A stretch of DNA of 35,282 nt. Origin: Candidatus Magnetobacterium casense (GTDB taxonomy: Bacteria; Nitrospirota; Thermodesulfovibrionia; Thermodesulfovibrionales; Magnetobacteriaceae). Location of the stretch: positions 1 through 35,282 of the forward strand of contig NZ_JMFO01000032.1 in the NCBI RefSeq assembly GCF_000714715.1, read 5' to 3'. Positions 8,801 to 15,728 of the stretch are shown one piece after another. Each line of letters begins with the position of its first letter. Positions within the stretch are counted from its first letter, which is position 1. A program made the position numbers and the translations under genes. A model generated the notes under the pieces. That model had not been told where the DNA came from and made no database searches. It was given only the letters and a program-made list of their open reading frames with translations.

Positions 8801-9136
8801 CTTGTGGGCAGGGCTGCTCTGCGTGAGGCGATCATGCACGGGGCGGTCAAGCGGATACGGCCCAAGATAATGACGGTAAGTGTGATACTTGCCGGTCTGG
8901 TGCCGATCATGTTCAGTCACGGAGCCGGCTCCGACGTCATGAAGCGCATCGCAGCCCCGATGGTTGGCGGCGTGGTGACATCGACCATCCTGGAGCTGAT
9001 AATTTACCCGGCTATTTACATGATCTGGAAGGGCAGAGGACTGGACAAAGAAGAAGAAAGGGTCGGCTCTGGCCCCCTTCAGAACCCCCCGCAAGGGGAG
9101 GGGCGAGGCGCCCCGGCCGGAAAGAAGTCCCCTTGA
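5843..9136 (+). CDS. cusA: CusA-type heavy-metal efflux RND transporter (Cu+/Ag+)
   Basis: This 1097-residue proton-driven inner-membrane pump moves metal through a tripartite system to the outside. Twelve membrane segments flank two large periplasmic loops. RND signatures include GIAIAIGAMVDASIIMVENA (motif A region) and ALAGLDAETGVVMLLYLE in the second half. The three methionines that bind Cu/Ag in E. coli CusA (573, 623, 672) have exact counterparts at 574 (FYMPVTVPG), 624 (VEMFET) and 673 (LDMLSTGI), which supports monovalent copper/silver rather than Zn/Co. A Gly/Ser-rich insertion lies near 793-820. I prefer ATG 5843 to TTG 5834 because it keeps this numbering. No CusB, CusC or regulator gene is adjacent. 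The last 24 or so residues are repeat-derived and end KKSP. Confidence 0.93.
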   Translation: MIAKIIEISARNKFAVVLLVGFLAMWGYWAFMNTPLDAIPDLSDTQVIIYTEWMGRSPDLVEDQVTYPITSTLLAAPKVTAVRGFSFLGSSFIYVIFAEGTDIYWARSRVLEYLQAVRAKLPSDANPTLGPDATSLGWGFSYAVVDETGQHDLAQLRSIQDYNLKLAIESVAGVSQVASIGGFVKQYQVTIDPNRLLAYNIPITKIMDAIRKSNRDVEGRVIEFSGVEYMVRGRGYIRDISDIENIPLGTSAEGTPLLLKDIARIQLGPEIRRGLAELDGKGEVAGGIVIVRFGENVLSVIDRVKDKIARDINPSLPQGVKIVVTYDRSELIRAAIYTLKEEIIKLTVAVSAVCIVFLFHLPSALVVILTLPIAILMSFILMYYMGVTANIMSLSGIAIAIGAMVDASIIMVENAHKKLEEWGAAAPATKGHPGNRVDAIIAAAVEVGPSLFFALLVITVGFFPVFTLQAQAGRLFKPLAYTKTFAMLFASFLAVTLTPMLMTIFIRGKIRPEERNPISIVLHKLYEPIASLALRFRKTVIFIAVVILGLTAYPYMKLGTEFMPPLYEGTLFYMPVTVPGASISEAARLLQIQDRLIKSVPEVAQVFGKAGRAETATDPAPVEMFETVINLKPEAQWRTGMTVDKLRDELNEKLTIPGVANSFTMPIKARLDMLSTGIRTPVGIKILGADLAVIEKIGLQLETLLKDIPGTRSVYAERATTGFFLDFRVKRAEAARYGLTVDDVQEVIQSAIGGMNLTTTVEGRERYTVNLRYPRGFRNSIESLNRVLVPLMPGTVGGAAGGSAPSGMGGGSSAVGASSIAQVPLGQLADIAIVKGPGGIKSEEGMLTAYVYIDFSGRDVGGYVNEARAKVASLEIPTGYRLVWSGEYEYLVKTHERLKIVLPLTAFIIFVLIYFNTKSFTKTLIVLLAVPFSLVGSFWLLYLLHYNMSIAVWVGLIALAGLDAETGVVMLLYLELSYEEWQSKGLLVGRAALREAIMHGAVKRIRPKIMTVSVILAGLVPIMFSHGAGSDVMKRIAAPMVGGVVTSTILELIIYPAIYMIWKGRGLDKEEERVGSGPLQNPPQGEGRGAPAGKKSP

Positions 9137-9150
9137 CCCCATTATGCGGG
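9063..9150 (-). repeat. Dispersed GC-rich repeat, copy D, forming the cusA 3' end
   Basis: On the plus strand AAGAAGTCCCCTTGACCCC (9122-9140) is identical to copy E at 13343-13361 and one base different from copy F. The copy begins inside the cusA frame, so it encodes the pump's C-terminal tail and its TGA stop. An inverted GC-rich stretch (GGGGCGAGGCGCCCC, about 9098-9114) can form a hairpin. Confidence 0.8.
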
Positions 9151-9217
9151 GGGTTGGTGGTTGGGTTGTAGCGTTGGTGGAGGGTCGGAGGGAAGGATGA
9201 AGGGTCGTCCCGACAAT

Positions 9218-9246
9218 TGAGCCAGGGGGCGCTGCCCCCCCTTCAT
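9218..9246. repeat. Hairpin related to the repeat family (partial copy J)
   Basis: GGGGGC-GCT-GCCCCC forms a 6-bp GC stem followed by CCTTC. It resembles the GC hairpin in copy A but lacks the GGGGTCAAGGGG core. It lies between the convergent cusA and toxin genes and may terminate transcription. Confidence 0.45.
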
Positions 9247-9284
9247 CCGTTGCCAGCCTTCGGCAAAGTAAGCTATTACCTCAT

Positions 9285-9569
9285 TTAATACACCTCATCA
9301 TGGTCACCGATATCACGCAGGTGAATAATGTTGTCGGATAATGTAAATACAATCCTCAATCCGTGTGTAAGAGAACATGCGTATTTACCTTTATGTATGC
9401 CGGTAAGTTGATGTGTTTTTAACGGTGGTGAAAATGGGTCTGATATCAGTCGATGCAAGATATCTTTGTACGTTTGTGAAAGGGCTGGATTTTTGTTGAA
9501 TAGTTTTTTTACCTTTTTAGCAAAGACTTTTTCAATCCTGATTACAACAGGCGTATCACTCCTTATCAT
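9285..9569 (-). CDS. RelE/YafQ-family toxin
   Basis: The 94-residue product shows the small alpha/beta fold pattern of ribosome-dependent mRNA interferases: FAKKVKKLFNKNPALSQ helices, SPPLKTHQLTG, YACSLTHGLRIVFTL (the conserved G-LRI/YRV strand) and a short C-terminal strand HLRDIGDHDEVY. That ending (GDHDEVY) is typical of the YafQ/RelE branch and carries the His/Asp often used in catalysis. It overlaps the antitoxin gene by 14 nt in the order antitoxin-toxin. The gene appears intact, unlike relE at 919-1163. Production is presumably limited by the antitoxin acting as autorepressor. Confidence 0.85.
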   Translation of the reverse strand: MIRSDTPVVIRIEKVFAKKVKKLFNKNPALSQTYKDILHRLISDPFSPPLKTHQLTGIHKGKYACSLTHGLRIVFTLSDNIIHLRDIGDHDEVY

Positions 9570-9792
9570 CTTCTATGTTATAGATAGCCTGCATGACTTC
9601 ATCTATGGAGTTACATTCTATATAATCAGGGTTGGCTTCAATTTCACTCAATCTCTTGACAAACGCATCGTGTTTTTGTTCTTTTTTTCTAAGCGAGATG
9701 ACGTAATTGCTTATCTCATTAAGAGACTTCTCCGACATGTCAATAAGCATCGCGTTGATATGATTGATAATAACACCTGCTTCTTCACTCAT
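9556..9792 (-). CDS. Antitoxin partner of the RelE/YafQ-type toxin
   Basis: The start I prefer (ATG 9792) gives 78 residues beginning MSEEAGVIINHINAMLIDM, with a helical middle rich in charged residues and an acidic tail (SIDEVMQAIYNIEDDKE) suited to wrapping a basic toxin. A longer reading from ATG 9813 would place the start codon inside the promoter. No named antitoxin family is recognised; identification rests on size, acidic tail and the 14-nt overlap with the toxin. With the start at 9792 the ATG lies 6 nt after the -10, so the mRNA is probably leaderless. Confidence 0.75.
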   Translation of the reverse strand: MSEEAGVIINHINAMLIDMSEKSLNEISNYVISLRKKEQKHDAFVKRLSEIEANPDYIECNSIDEVMQAIYNIEDDKE

Positions 9793-9798
9793 AGGATT

Positions 9799-9828
9799 AG
9801 TATAACATGGCAAAGGGCTGATTGTCCA
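9799..9828 (-). promoter_or_regulatory. Promoter of the toxin-antitoxin operon
   Basis: On the minus strand TGGACA (9828-9823), an 18-nt spacer and TATACT (9804-9799) precede the ATG at 9792 by only 6 nt. Confidence 0.6.
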
Positions 9829-9964
9829 TTAGGTCGGGTCAATCTTTGGTAACACCGTCAATAGCACCTCGTTGCATGAGAAGTCGGTGGGGTAGTCCTG
9901 TAGAGGTAGTGATACTATTCTTTGGTGGTTTTTCCTAATCAGGTATTTAATGCTGTTTTTAAAG

Positions 9965-9988
9965 ATGGATTCCCACTTTCGTGGGAAT
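9965..9988. repeat. REP-like palindrome
   Basis: ATTCCCAC-TTTC-GTGGGAAT is a perfect 8-bp stem with a 4-nt loop, flanked by GATGG and GACATGG. Palindromes of this type (GGATTCCCxCTTTCGxGGGAATGACA) recur in many unrelated bacterial genomes. Between 9830 and 10000 I see nothing else. Confidence 0.6.
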
Positions 9989-9999
9989 GACATGGACTA

Positions 10000-10203
10000 T
10001 TGAATAATGAGGGTTTAGTCTACATGCATCACTACTTGTACAGGACTACCAAACATAGTTCTGATGTAACAATAACAGCAACCCCTGACCCCGGCTCAAC
10101 CCTGGCAGACTTCAATTGCAATTACTGGTACAAAGAGCGTAATAGTTGTCGTGTAAATATGTATAGAGATGAAACGATAACATTCACCTTTGATAAGAAG
10201 TAA
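10000..10203 (+). pseudogene. Fragment of a surface-protein repeat domain (InlB B-repeat-like)
   Basis: The open frame starts at TTG with no Shine-Dalgarno. Residues 22-67 (SDVTITATPDPGSTLADFNC ... CRVNMYRDETITFTF) match the pattern V-T-[IL]-T-A-x-P-x-x-G-S-x-[LF]-x-x-[FW]-x-x-C ... C-x-[VL]-x-M-x-x-D-x-x-[IV]-x-x-x-F of bacterial beta-repeat domains. The M23 peptidase at 31844-33703 contains one such domain. Only the last domain survives, without signal peptide or upstream body, so this is most likely a remnant of a larger secreted protein. Confidence 0.5.
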
Positions 10204-10291
10204 AGCCAGAGACCATGCCATAAAACCTACAGGCAACGGCAGTGGAGTAAGGATGCACAATCCCTCCACTGCACAATTGCTGTTCGTCCTC

Positions 10292-10321
10292 TTGACCTCA
10301 TTATTTGCAATCCTTTATACT
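10292..10321 (+). promoter_or_regulatory. Promoter of the Ser/Thr kinase gene
   Basis: TTGACC (10292-10297), an 18-nt spacer and TATACT (10316-10321) put transcription start near 10328, giving a leader of about 15 nt before the ATG at 10343. Confidence 0.6.
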
Positions 10322-10342
10322 TAACTTGAAATATGCAGACTT

Positions 10343-12964
10343 ATGTCCGAACGCTTAATGCAGATGCAAGAAGAACCTGACAACCACCAACTCCCCGGTG
10401 ACGCCACCATCGTGGAGGCTGACAAGACCCTGCGCGAAGAACGCACCATTGTACAACGGAGGTCACCCGCCGCAGAGGCATCCCACGGCTCACCTCAGCC
10501 CCTGCGAAAGTTCCAGGGCTACACTATCATAAAGGCATTTCCGGCCAAGGGGGCAGAGGCAGACATATACCTGGTCAGACAGGGGGAAAGCGACCTTGTC
10601 CTGAAGCTGTACAGATTGGGCATGATCCCTGGAGTTGACGTACTAAAGAAGGCCCAGCAGTTTAGCGCAATGTTCCCAGAGCATGTCGTATCGATCAAGG
10701 ACTATGGCCTTGACCGCAGATCGGGACGATGGTACGAAATACAGGAATATGCACGATACGGTTCACTGAGGGAGTATCTGACACACAAACCCGACACACC
10801 ACTATTGCTAAACATAATCGTGGAGATATCCGAGGCACTCCGGGCGCTGCACAACAACGACATCATGCACCGCGATCTCAAGCCATCCAACATCCTGGTT
10901 AGAGAGACAGACCCCGTGGTGTTGGTGTTTACCGATTTCGGCGTTTCGTCGGTCATAGACGCCGAACACTCAAAGAAATTCACCGACGTCAAGGGGACTC
11001 CGCTGTACTGGGCGCCGGAGGCCTTTACGGGCGTCGTTGGACCAAAGGCGGACTGGTGGTCGTTTGGGATGATCGTCCTTGAGCTGCTGTTGGGAAGACA
11101 TCCGTTCAGCAACCTTGCCACCAACGTGATCATGTACACGCTTGCCACCAACGGGGTGGAAATACCATGGGATATCCCCCCGGACTATGCCCTGCTGTTG
11201 CGGGGCCTGTTGACACGCAACCCGCAGAGACGCTGGGAGTATCAGCAGGTCAGGGCATGGCTCGACGGCAGACGGGACATCCCGGAGTACTACGATGGCC
11301 AACAGGGCGACAAGCAGGGATACCAGGTACCGTTTTCTACCGGCGAGCGGGAGTTTCATTCCCTGTCGGAACTCCTGGAGGGCTTCATAGAGAGCGAAAC
11401 CGCATGGCAAGATGGCATCACATGTATGCAGCGCAGATACGTCTCAAAGTGGCTGTCCAAAAACGACCAGTTCGGTCTCGCCCTCAGGATAGAAAAGATG
11501 TTTGAACGCTCAGACATAGACCCCGACCTTGCCCTGATGACGGTCATCTATACGTTTAACAAGACCCTGCCATTTGCCTTCTACGGCAAATTGATAACCC
11601 CGCAAAACCTCTACCTGTATGCGGCACGAATCATCCAGGGCACTGAAGCCAGCGCCGAACGCCTCGTGATAGACAACCTCCTCTGCGGCAAACTCCTCGA
11701 TTACTACAGGCATTACGTAACCCTGACGCAAAACAGGGATGACACCATGTACAGACTCCTGGAAAGTCTTACGCAGGTCTTTGCAAGGGAGGCCACCTAT
11801 GAGGGCAAACTCCAACAGATAATGACGCTTAACGTCCTGCTGCAACCGGATAAGTATATAATCCCCATCAGCATAAAACAAGACCTGTTCAACAAGGCAG
11901 ACCTCGTTGATCTGTACAGCAACAGCTTTATAACACGGGATGAATATGCCCGATTCTCCACGGATTTCATCCTGCCCCTGCGGCTGCAACAGGACATCCA
12001 GGGCGATGACCTCCCACGCTACAAGAGGGGTGTGCAGCAGTTGCGCTATATGCAAGACAACGCACTGTTCATAAGGGAAAACGACATAAAGACGCTTGCA
12101 GTGCAATATATGATCCCGATGGATATCCTTTCCGCCCTGTACGGTGACGGCTTTGATTCCTACGTTGAGGCCATGCAGCAGCTCAAACAATTGCAGGAAG
12201 ACGCCGTCCTCGTTGACCGGAGTGAGTACCGGAAACTGCAAGAGAGTTGCCTGCTGCCTGTTGAGATTACGGAGGGTGTTGCCGCCATGCAGATTGCACC
12301 GTACACGGAGGCGGCAAAAAGGCTTCAGGAACTTAAACGAGACAACCTGTTCCTGACCCCGACAGAGGTCAAGACCTATGCCGTTAATCATCCGGGGGTC
12401 TTTGACTATATAGATGGCGTAAGCGACGCCCTGCAAAGGGACTATCCAACACATGTAAGGTCCATGATAGCGCGTAACTGGCTCAAACGCATCGCAACCA
12501 ACAAGACCTACACGCAGAAATACATAACCCTGGCCAGATTCATCCGCAACAAGGTTGACCCCTCCAGGCTTCCGCTCTTGATTCGTATTGACGGCGAACT
12601 CGATGAGGCGCTTAAGTACCTCACGCGGGATACTTCCTACCTGTACGACTCCAGGTACAACGAGTACGTTGCGTTAAAAAAGCTCAATGCATATATAGAG
12701 GGGCTACTACAGGCAATGTTCAAGTGGGAGGGCTACGACCGGGTCATAACGGACGAACTTATGGAAAGCGTCCTGAGCATATCCAGGGCAATCGAAAAGA
12801 AGGCCGAAAAGTTTAGCAAAGCCAAGGGACTATTTGGCCTTATAATCAATGAGACAATAAAAGGCACGCTCGATGAATCCACGTTTAACAAGGTGTGTGT
12901 GGATATATACGTAAGGCATCAGATGAGAATTGATATTTGCAATACCCAACATGGGGGTGCATAA
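10343..12964 (+). CDS. Hanks-type Ser/Thr protein kinase with C-terminal tandem repeats
   Basis: The 873-residue protein has a Thr-rich N-terminus (TIVEADKT, about 22-29), then a kinase domain at about 60-312. The nucleotide loop is unusual (AKGAEADIYLV). The ATP-anchoring lysine is K88, the catalytic loop HRDLKPSN 176-183 (D178), DFG 198-200 and APE 224-226, so the kinase should be active. No transmembrane segment is seen, so it is probably cytoplasmic. From 523 to about 715 there are four degenerate repeats of about 48 residues (starting at D523, D572, D620 and D667), then an unrecognised helical tail. No partner phosphatase or substrate gene is adjacent. The ATG at 10343 has no clear Shine-Dalgarno. 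Confidence 0.9.
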   Translation: MSERLMQMQEEPDNHQLPGDATIVEADKTLREERTIVQRRSPAAEASHGSPQPLRKFQGYTIIKAFPAKGAEADIYLVRQGESDLVLKLYRLGMIPGVDVLKKAQQFSAMFPEHVVSIKDYGLDRRSGRWYEIQEYARYGSLREYLTHKPDTPLLLNIIVEISEALRALHNNDIMHRDLKPSNILVRETDPVVLVFTDFGVSSVIDAEHSKKFTDVKGTPLYWAPEAFTGVVGPKADWWSFGMIVLELLLGRHPFSNLATNVIMYTLATNGVEIPWDIPPDYALLLRGLLTRNPQRRWEYQQVRAWLDGRRDIPEYYDGQQGDKQGYQVPFSTGEREFHSLSELLEGFIESETAWQDGITCMQRRYVSKWLSKNDQFGLALRIEKMFERSDIDPDLALMTVIYTFNKTLPFAFYGKLITPQNLYLYAARIIQGTEASAERLVIDNLLCGKLLDYYRHYVTLTQNRDDTMYRLLESLTQVFAREATYEGKLQQIMTLNVLLQPDKYIIPISIKQDLFNKADLVDLYSNSFITRDEYARFSTDFILPLRLQQDIQGDDLPRYKRGVQQLRYMQDNALFIRENDIKTLAVQYMIPMDILSALYGDGFDSYVEAMQQLKQLQEDAVLVDRSEYRKLQESCLLPVEITEGVAAMQIAPYTEAAKRLQELKRDNLFLTPTEVKTYAVNHPGVFDYIDGVSDALQRDYPTHVRSMIARNWLKRIATNKTYTQKYITLARFIRNKVDPSRLPLLIRIDGELDEALKYLTRDTSYLYDSRYNEYVALKKLNAYIEGLLQAMFKWEGYDRVITDELMESVLSISRAIEKKAEKFSKAKGLFGLIINETIKGTLDESTFNKVCVDIYVRHQMRIDICNTQHGGA

Positions 12965-13093
12965 GACAAGTTTGTTACTGTAAATATTTCTGCGATGATA
13001 GTAAGGTTAAACATTAAGCAGATACGGGGGTAGCGTTGTCATCAAAAAGTCTTGTTGTTATTTTTATTTTGTCGGTGGTTTGTATTTTTTACT

Positions 13094-13115
13094 TTTGTTA
13101 TTAGCAAATAACAAA
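13094..13115. repeat. AT-rich perfect inverted repeat in a 580-nt gene-free spacer
   Basis: TTTGTTATT (13094-13102) and AATAACAAA (13107-13115) pair over 9 bp around AGCA. No U-tract follows on either strand, so it is not a typical terminator. From 12965 to 13437 the only other structure is repeat copy E. Confidence 0.4.
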
Positions 13116-13269
13116 CTCATACGATTATTATTACCTGTTTTAACCATGAAGGTTTTGACTGTTCCTTCATAGCGTTTACTGTGTAAGCCGTGTGCATAAT
13201 ATAGGTTGGCATGAGCAGCATCCAAATCCAAAAAACACAGCATTAATGCTTACTTTTAACCGTTTATGA

Positions 13270-13365
13270 AAGTGGCAGCTCCCCCTTAAGACACCCTGCA
13301 AGGGGAGGGGCGAGGCGCAATCTTGTCGCAGCCCCGGACACGAAGAAGTCCCCTTGACCCCGTAA
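13270..13365 (-). repeat. Dispersed GC-rich intergenic repeat, copy E
   Basis: The plus strand contains AAGAAGTCCCCTTGACCCC (13343-13361), identical over 19 nt to copy D inside cusA, and CAAGGGGAGGGGCGAGGCGC, also shared with D. An extra 20-nt stretch splits the GC-rich middle. It lies about 300 nt downstream of the kinase gene in the usual gene-facing orientation. Confidence 0.8.
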
Positions 13366-13437
13366 AAATGCCACCTAATTTTGTATTTAATCCAATCGAA
13401 ATTTGCTATAATTAAGAATAGAACAAGAAACAAATTT

Positions 13438-13467
13438 TTGAAAATAGATAATCTTATATGCTAAAAT
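13438..13467 (+). promoter_or_regulatory. Promoter ahead of the DUF3800 leader
   Basis: TTGAAA (13438-13443), an 18-nt spacer and TAAAAT (13462-13467) predict a start near 13474. A further extended -10 (TGCTATAAT, 13404-13412) lies upstream. Confidence 0.5.
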
Positions 13468-13473
13468 AATCTT

Positions 13474-13540
13474 GAGCGGTTGGGAGGGTTGCCTTTTGCA
13501 GTCCGCTGAGACAGATGTCTCGCCTGGCCGCCTTAACTCC
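13474..13540 (+). ncRNA. Candidate structured leader RNA upstream of DUF3800
   Basis: This 67-nt GC-rich segment sits in AT-rich surroundings between promoter and ATG. AGCGG (13475-13479) can pair with CCGCT (13503-13507), and the adjoining GAGAC-AGAT-GTCTC (13508-13521) forms a hairpin able to stack on it. GGAG (13483-13486) can reach CTCC (13537-13540) as a possible pseudoknot. There is no Shine-Dalgarno before the DUF3800 ATG. Conserved RNA motifs named after DUF3800 have been reported upstream of such genes; I cannot align this to any of them from memory, so assignment is by context. Confidence 0.45.
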
Positions 13541-13546
13541 TAAAAG

Positions 13547-14288
13547 ATGTATTTACTGTATTTAGATGATTCTGGCTCCGTTAAAAATGCCTCTGACAGA
13601 GAGGTCATTTTAGGAGGTTTGTGTTGTTATGAACAAACCCCATTCTATCTAAGTGGCAAATTGGATTCTCTGGCAAATGAAGTATGGCCTGAGAACCCTA
13701 AAAGTTTAGAGTTTCGTGGTGTTAATATTTTCAGCGGCAAAGAACATTGGCGAGGAATAGAGAAAGATAAAAGGCTTGAAACTTATAAAAAAAGCTCTAT
13801 CTTTTTTGGAGCAGAGCAAAAATATAAAGCTTTTTGGTGCTGTCATAAACAGGGTGGCTTTGTCACCTGGAGATCCCATGAAATACGCTTTTGAGCAATT
13901 AGCCAGTAGATTTGACCAATATCTTACTCGTATCTATAAAAAAGGAAATTCACAGCGTGGCCTTATCATTTTAGACAAATCAACCTATGAAACCTCCATT
14001 CAAATGCTTGCGAGTGAATTTAGGGATGTTGGGCATAGATGGGGGCATAGATTGGTAAATATGTCTGATGTTCCGCTCTTTGTTGATTCCAAAGCAACAA
14101 GGATGGTTCAATATGCTGATATGATAGCATATGCGCTACGACGATATTATATTAACCATGAACAAGAATATTTTGATATCATATCGAAGAAGTTTGATAA
14201 CGAAGGCGGAGTAATACATGGCCTTGTTCATTTCACTTTTCCCAAATCCGCCTGCCAATGTATAGTATGTTTGCAGAAACTGAATTAA
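13547..14288 (+). pseudogene. DUF3800 protein gene interrupted by one frameshift in an A7 run
   Basis: The first frame (MYLLYLDDSGS, with the RNase H-like Asp pair of DUF3800 at residues 7-8) runs to about 13790. The rest (KKALSFLEQSKNIKLFGAVI, IILDKSTYE, and the conserved QYADMIAYALRRYY) continues in the +1 frame to the TAA at 14286-14288. The two parts join exactly at seven A residues (13787-13793 region): six would restore one continuous protein of about 246 residues. The cause may be mutation, sequencing error or transcriptional slippage. DUF3800 is a predicted nuclease-like family of unknown role, often on mobile elements. Confidence 0.85.
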
Positions 14289-14390
14289 ACTTTCAACATT
14301 ATGACTGAGTGTAAAAGCAGATTAGACAATAATTCCAGAACACCAACTAAAAATTTATGCACCCTTTTCCTTTGTTTACGTTGACATAAG

Positions 14391-15728
14391 ATGGTCAGTT
14401 GTGGTAAAAAAGTATCTATAGCGATGCAGACAAAGAGACTCGCACATCTACACACGTGGGGTTGCCAGATGAACTCGCACGACACGGAAAAGATAGCAGG
14501 TATCCTGAAAAGTCAGGGGTATACCCTTACGGCTGACCCGGAGAGCGCCGAACTGATAATCCTCAACACGTGCAGTATCAGGGAAAAGGCCCGCCACAAG
14601 TTTTACAGCTACCTGGGCTACCTTGCCCGCCTGAAAAAAAAACGGCCACGGGTCAGAATAGGCGTCACGGGTTGCATTGCCCAACAGGAGGGCAGCCACA
14701 TCCACGACCTCAACAAGGCGGTGGACTTTTCCTTTGGCCCGCAGAACATCATGAAATTGACCGACTTGCTGGGTTCGGAGTCGTTCCAGGCAGCGATTGA
14801 GGACAACGATGCCATTGCAACAACCGACCTTCCGGCAGAGAGGGACAACGGCATCAGGGCACTGATCAGCATCATGTATGGATGCAATAACTTCTGTAGC
14901 TACTGTGTTGTCCCCTACACCAGGGGCAGGGAGAGGTCAAGGCCATACGAAAACATCCTCAGTGAAATAACCACCCTGGCCGCCAACGGCTACAAGGAGG
15001 TCACACTGATTGGACAAAACGTCAACTCCTACGACGGCGGATGCTCATTTGCCCGGTTGCTGCATCTGATAGACAAGGTCGAAGGCATCAGGCGGGTGCG
15101 CTTTATAACGTCGCACCCCAAGGACTTCACGGACGAGCTGATACAGGCGATGGCGGAGCTTGACAGTGTCTGCCGCCATGTGCATCTGCCCATGCAGTCG
15201 GGTTCCTCGCGGGTGCTGAACCTTATGAACAGACGATATGACTATGAAACGTATACAGATAAGGTCAGACGCCTGCGATTGAGCGTCCCCGATGTTGCCG
15301 TCACCTCCGACATAATAGCGGGCTTTCCCGGTGAGAGCGACGATGACCACGCACAAACGGTAAGCGCACTTAAAGAACTCGAATTTGACGGCATCTTTGC
15401 CTTTAAGTACTCCGTGCGACCAAACACGAAGGCTGCCCTGATGACGGACCAGGTGGCAGAGGACGTTAAGTCGGCAAGGCTGCAGGAGATACTTGGATGT
15501 CAGGACGTCATCACGGAGAGGAAAAACAAGGCCATTGAGGGCACCGTGATGGAGGTGCTCGTTGAGGGCAGAAGTGAGACGACCCCAAATATGTGGGTTG
15601 GCAGGAGCAGTACCAACAAGATTGTTAATTTTCTCTCCGGGGACGACCTCAAGTCAGCCCTGTTTTTGAACGTCCGCATAGTGAAGGCCAACAGGCACAC
15701 ACTTGAGGGCGAGGTGACGGGTGAATGA
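14391..15728 (+). CDS. miaB: tRNA-2-methylthio-N6-dimethylallyladenosine synthase
   Basis: This radical-SAM methylthiotransferase turns i6A37 of tRNA into ms2i6A37. The N-terminal UPF0004 domain supplies three cluster cysteines: C25 (WGCQMN, the MiaB-type motif), C61 (NTCSIREKA) and C95 (TGCIAQQEG). The radical-SAM cluster is C165-x3-C169-x2-C172 (YGCNNFCSYCVVPYTRGRE), and a C-terminal TRAM domain follows (about 375-443). With ATG 14391 the protein has 445 residues; the ATG at codon 12 (MQTKRLAHLHTWG) gives a more usual N-terminus, and neither has a clear Shine-Dalgarno. Its last four bases (ATGA) overlap mtaB, so the two tRNA-37 modifying enzymes are translationally coupled. Confidence 0.95.
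   Translation: MVSCGKKVSIAMQTKRLAHLHTWGCQMNSHDTEKIAGILKSQGYTLTADPESAELIILNTCSIREKARHKFYSYLGYLARLKKKRPRVRIGVTGCIAQQEGSHIHDLNKAVDFSFGPQNIMKLTDLLGSESFQAAIEDNDAIATTDLPAERDNGIRALISIMYGCNNFCSYCVVPYTRGRERSRPYENILSEITTLAANGYKEVTLIGQNVNSYDGGCSFARLLHLIDKVEGIRRVRFITSHPKDFTDELIQAMAELDSVCRHVHLPMQSGSSRVLNLMNRRYDYETYTDKVRRLRLSVPDVAVTSDIIAGFPGESDDDHAQTVSALKELEFDGIFAFKYSVRPNTKAALMTDQVAEDVKSARLQEILGCQDVITERKNKAIEGTVMEVLVEGRSETTPNMWVGRSSTNKIVNFLSGDDLKSALFLNVRIVKANRHTLEGEVTGE

Noticed and set aside
8621..9142. 173-codon minus-strand frame opposite the cusA end
   Set aside because: Antisense of conserved membrane segments and repeat copy D; no initiation signals.
13176..13433. 85-codon minus-strand frame
   Set aside because: Most of it is translation of repeat copy E; composition is not protein-like.
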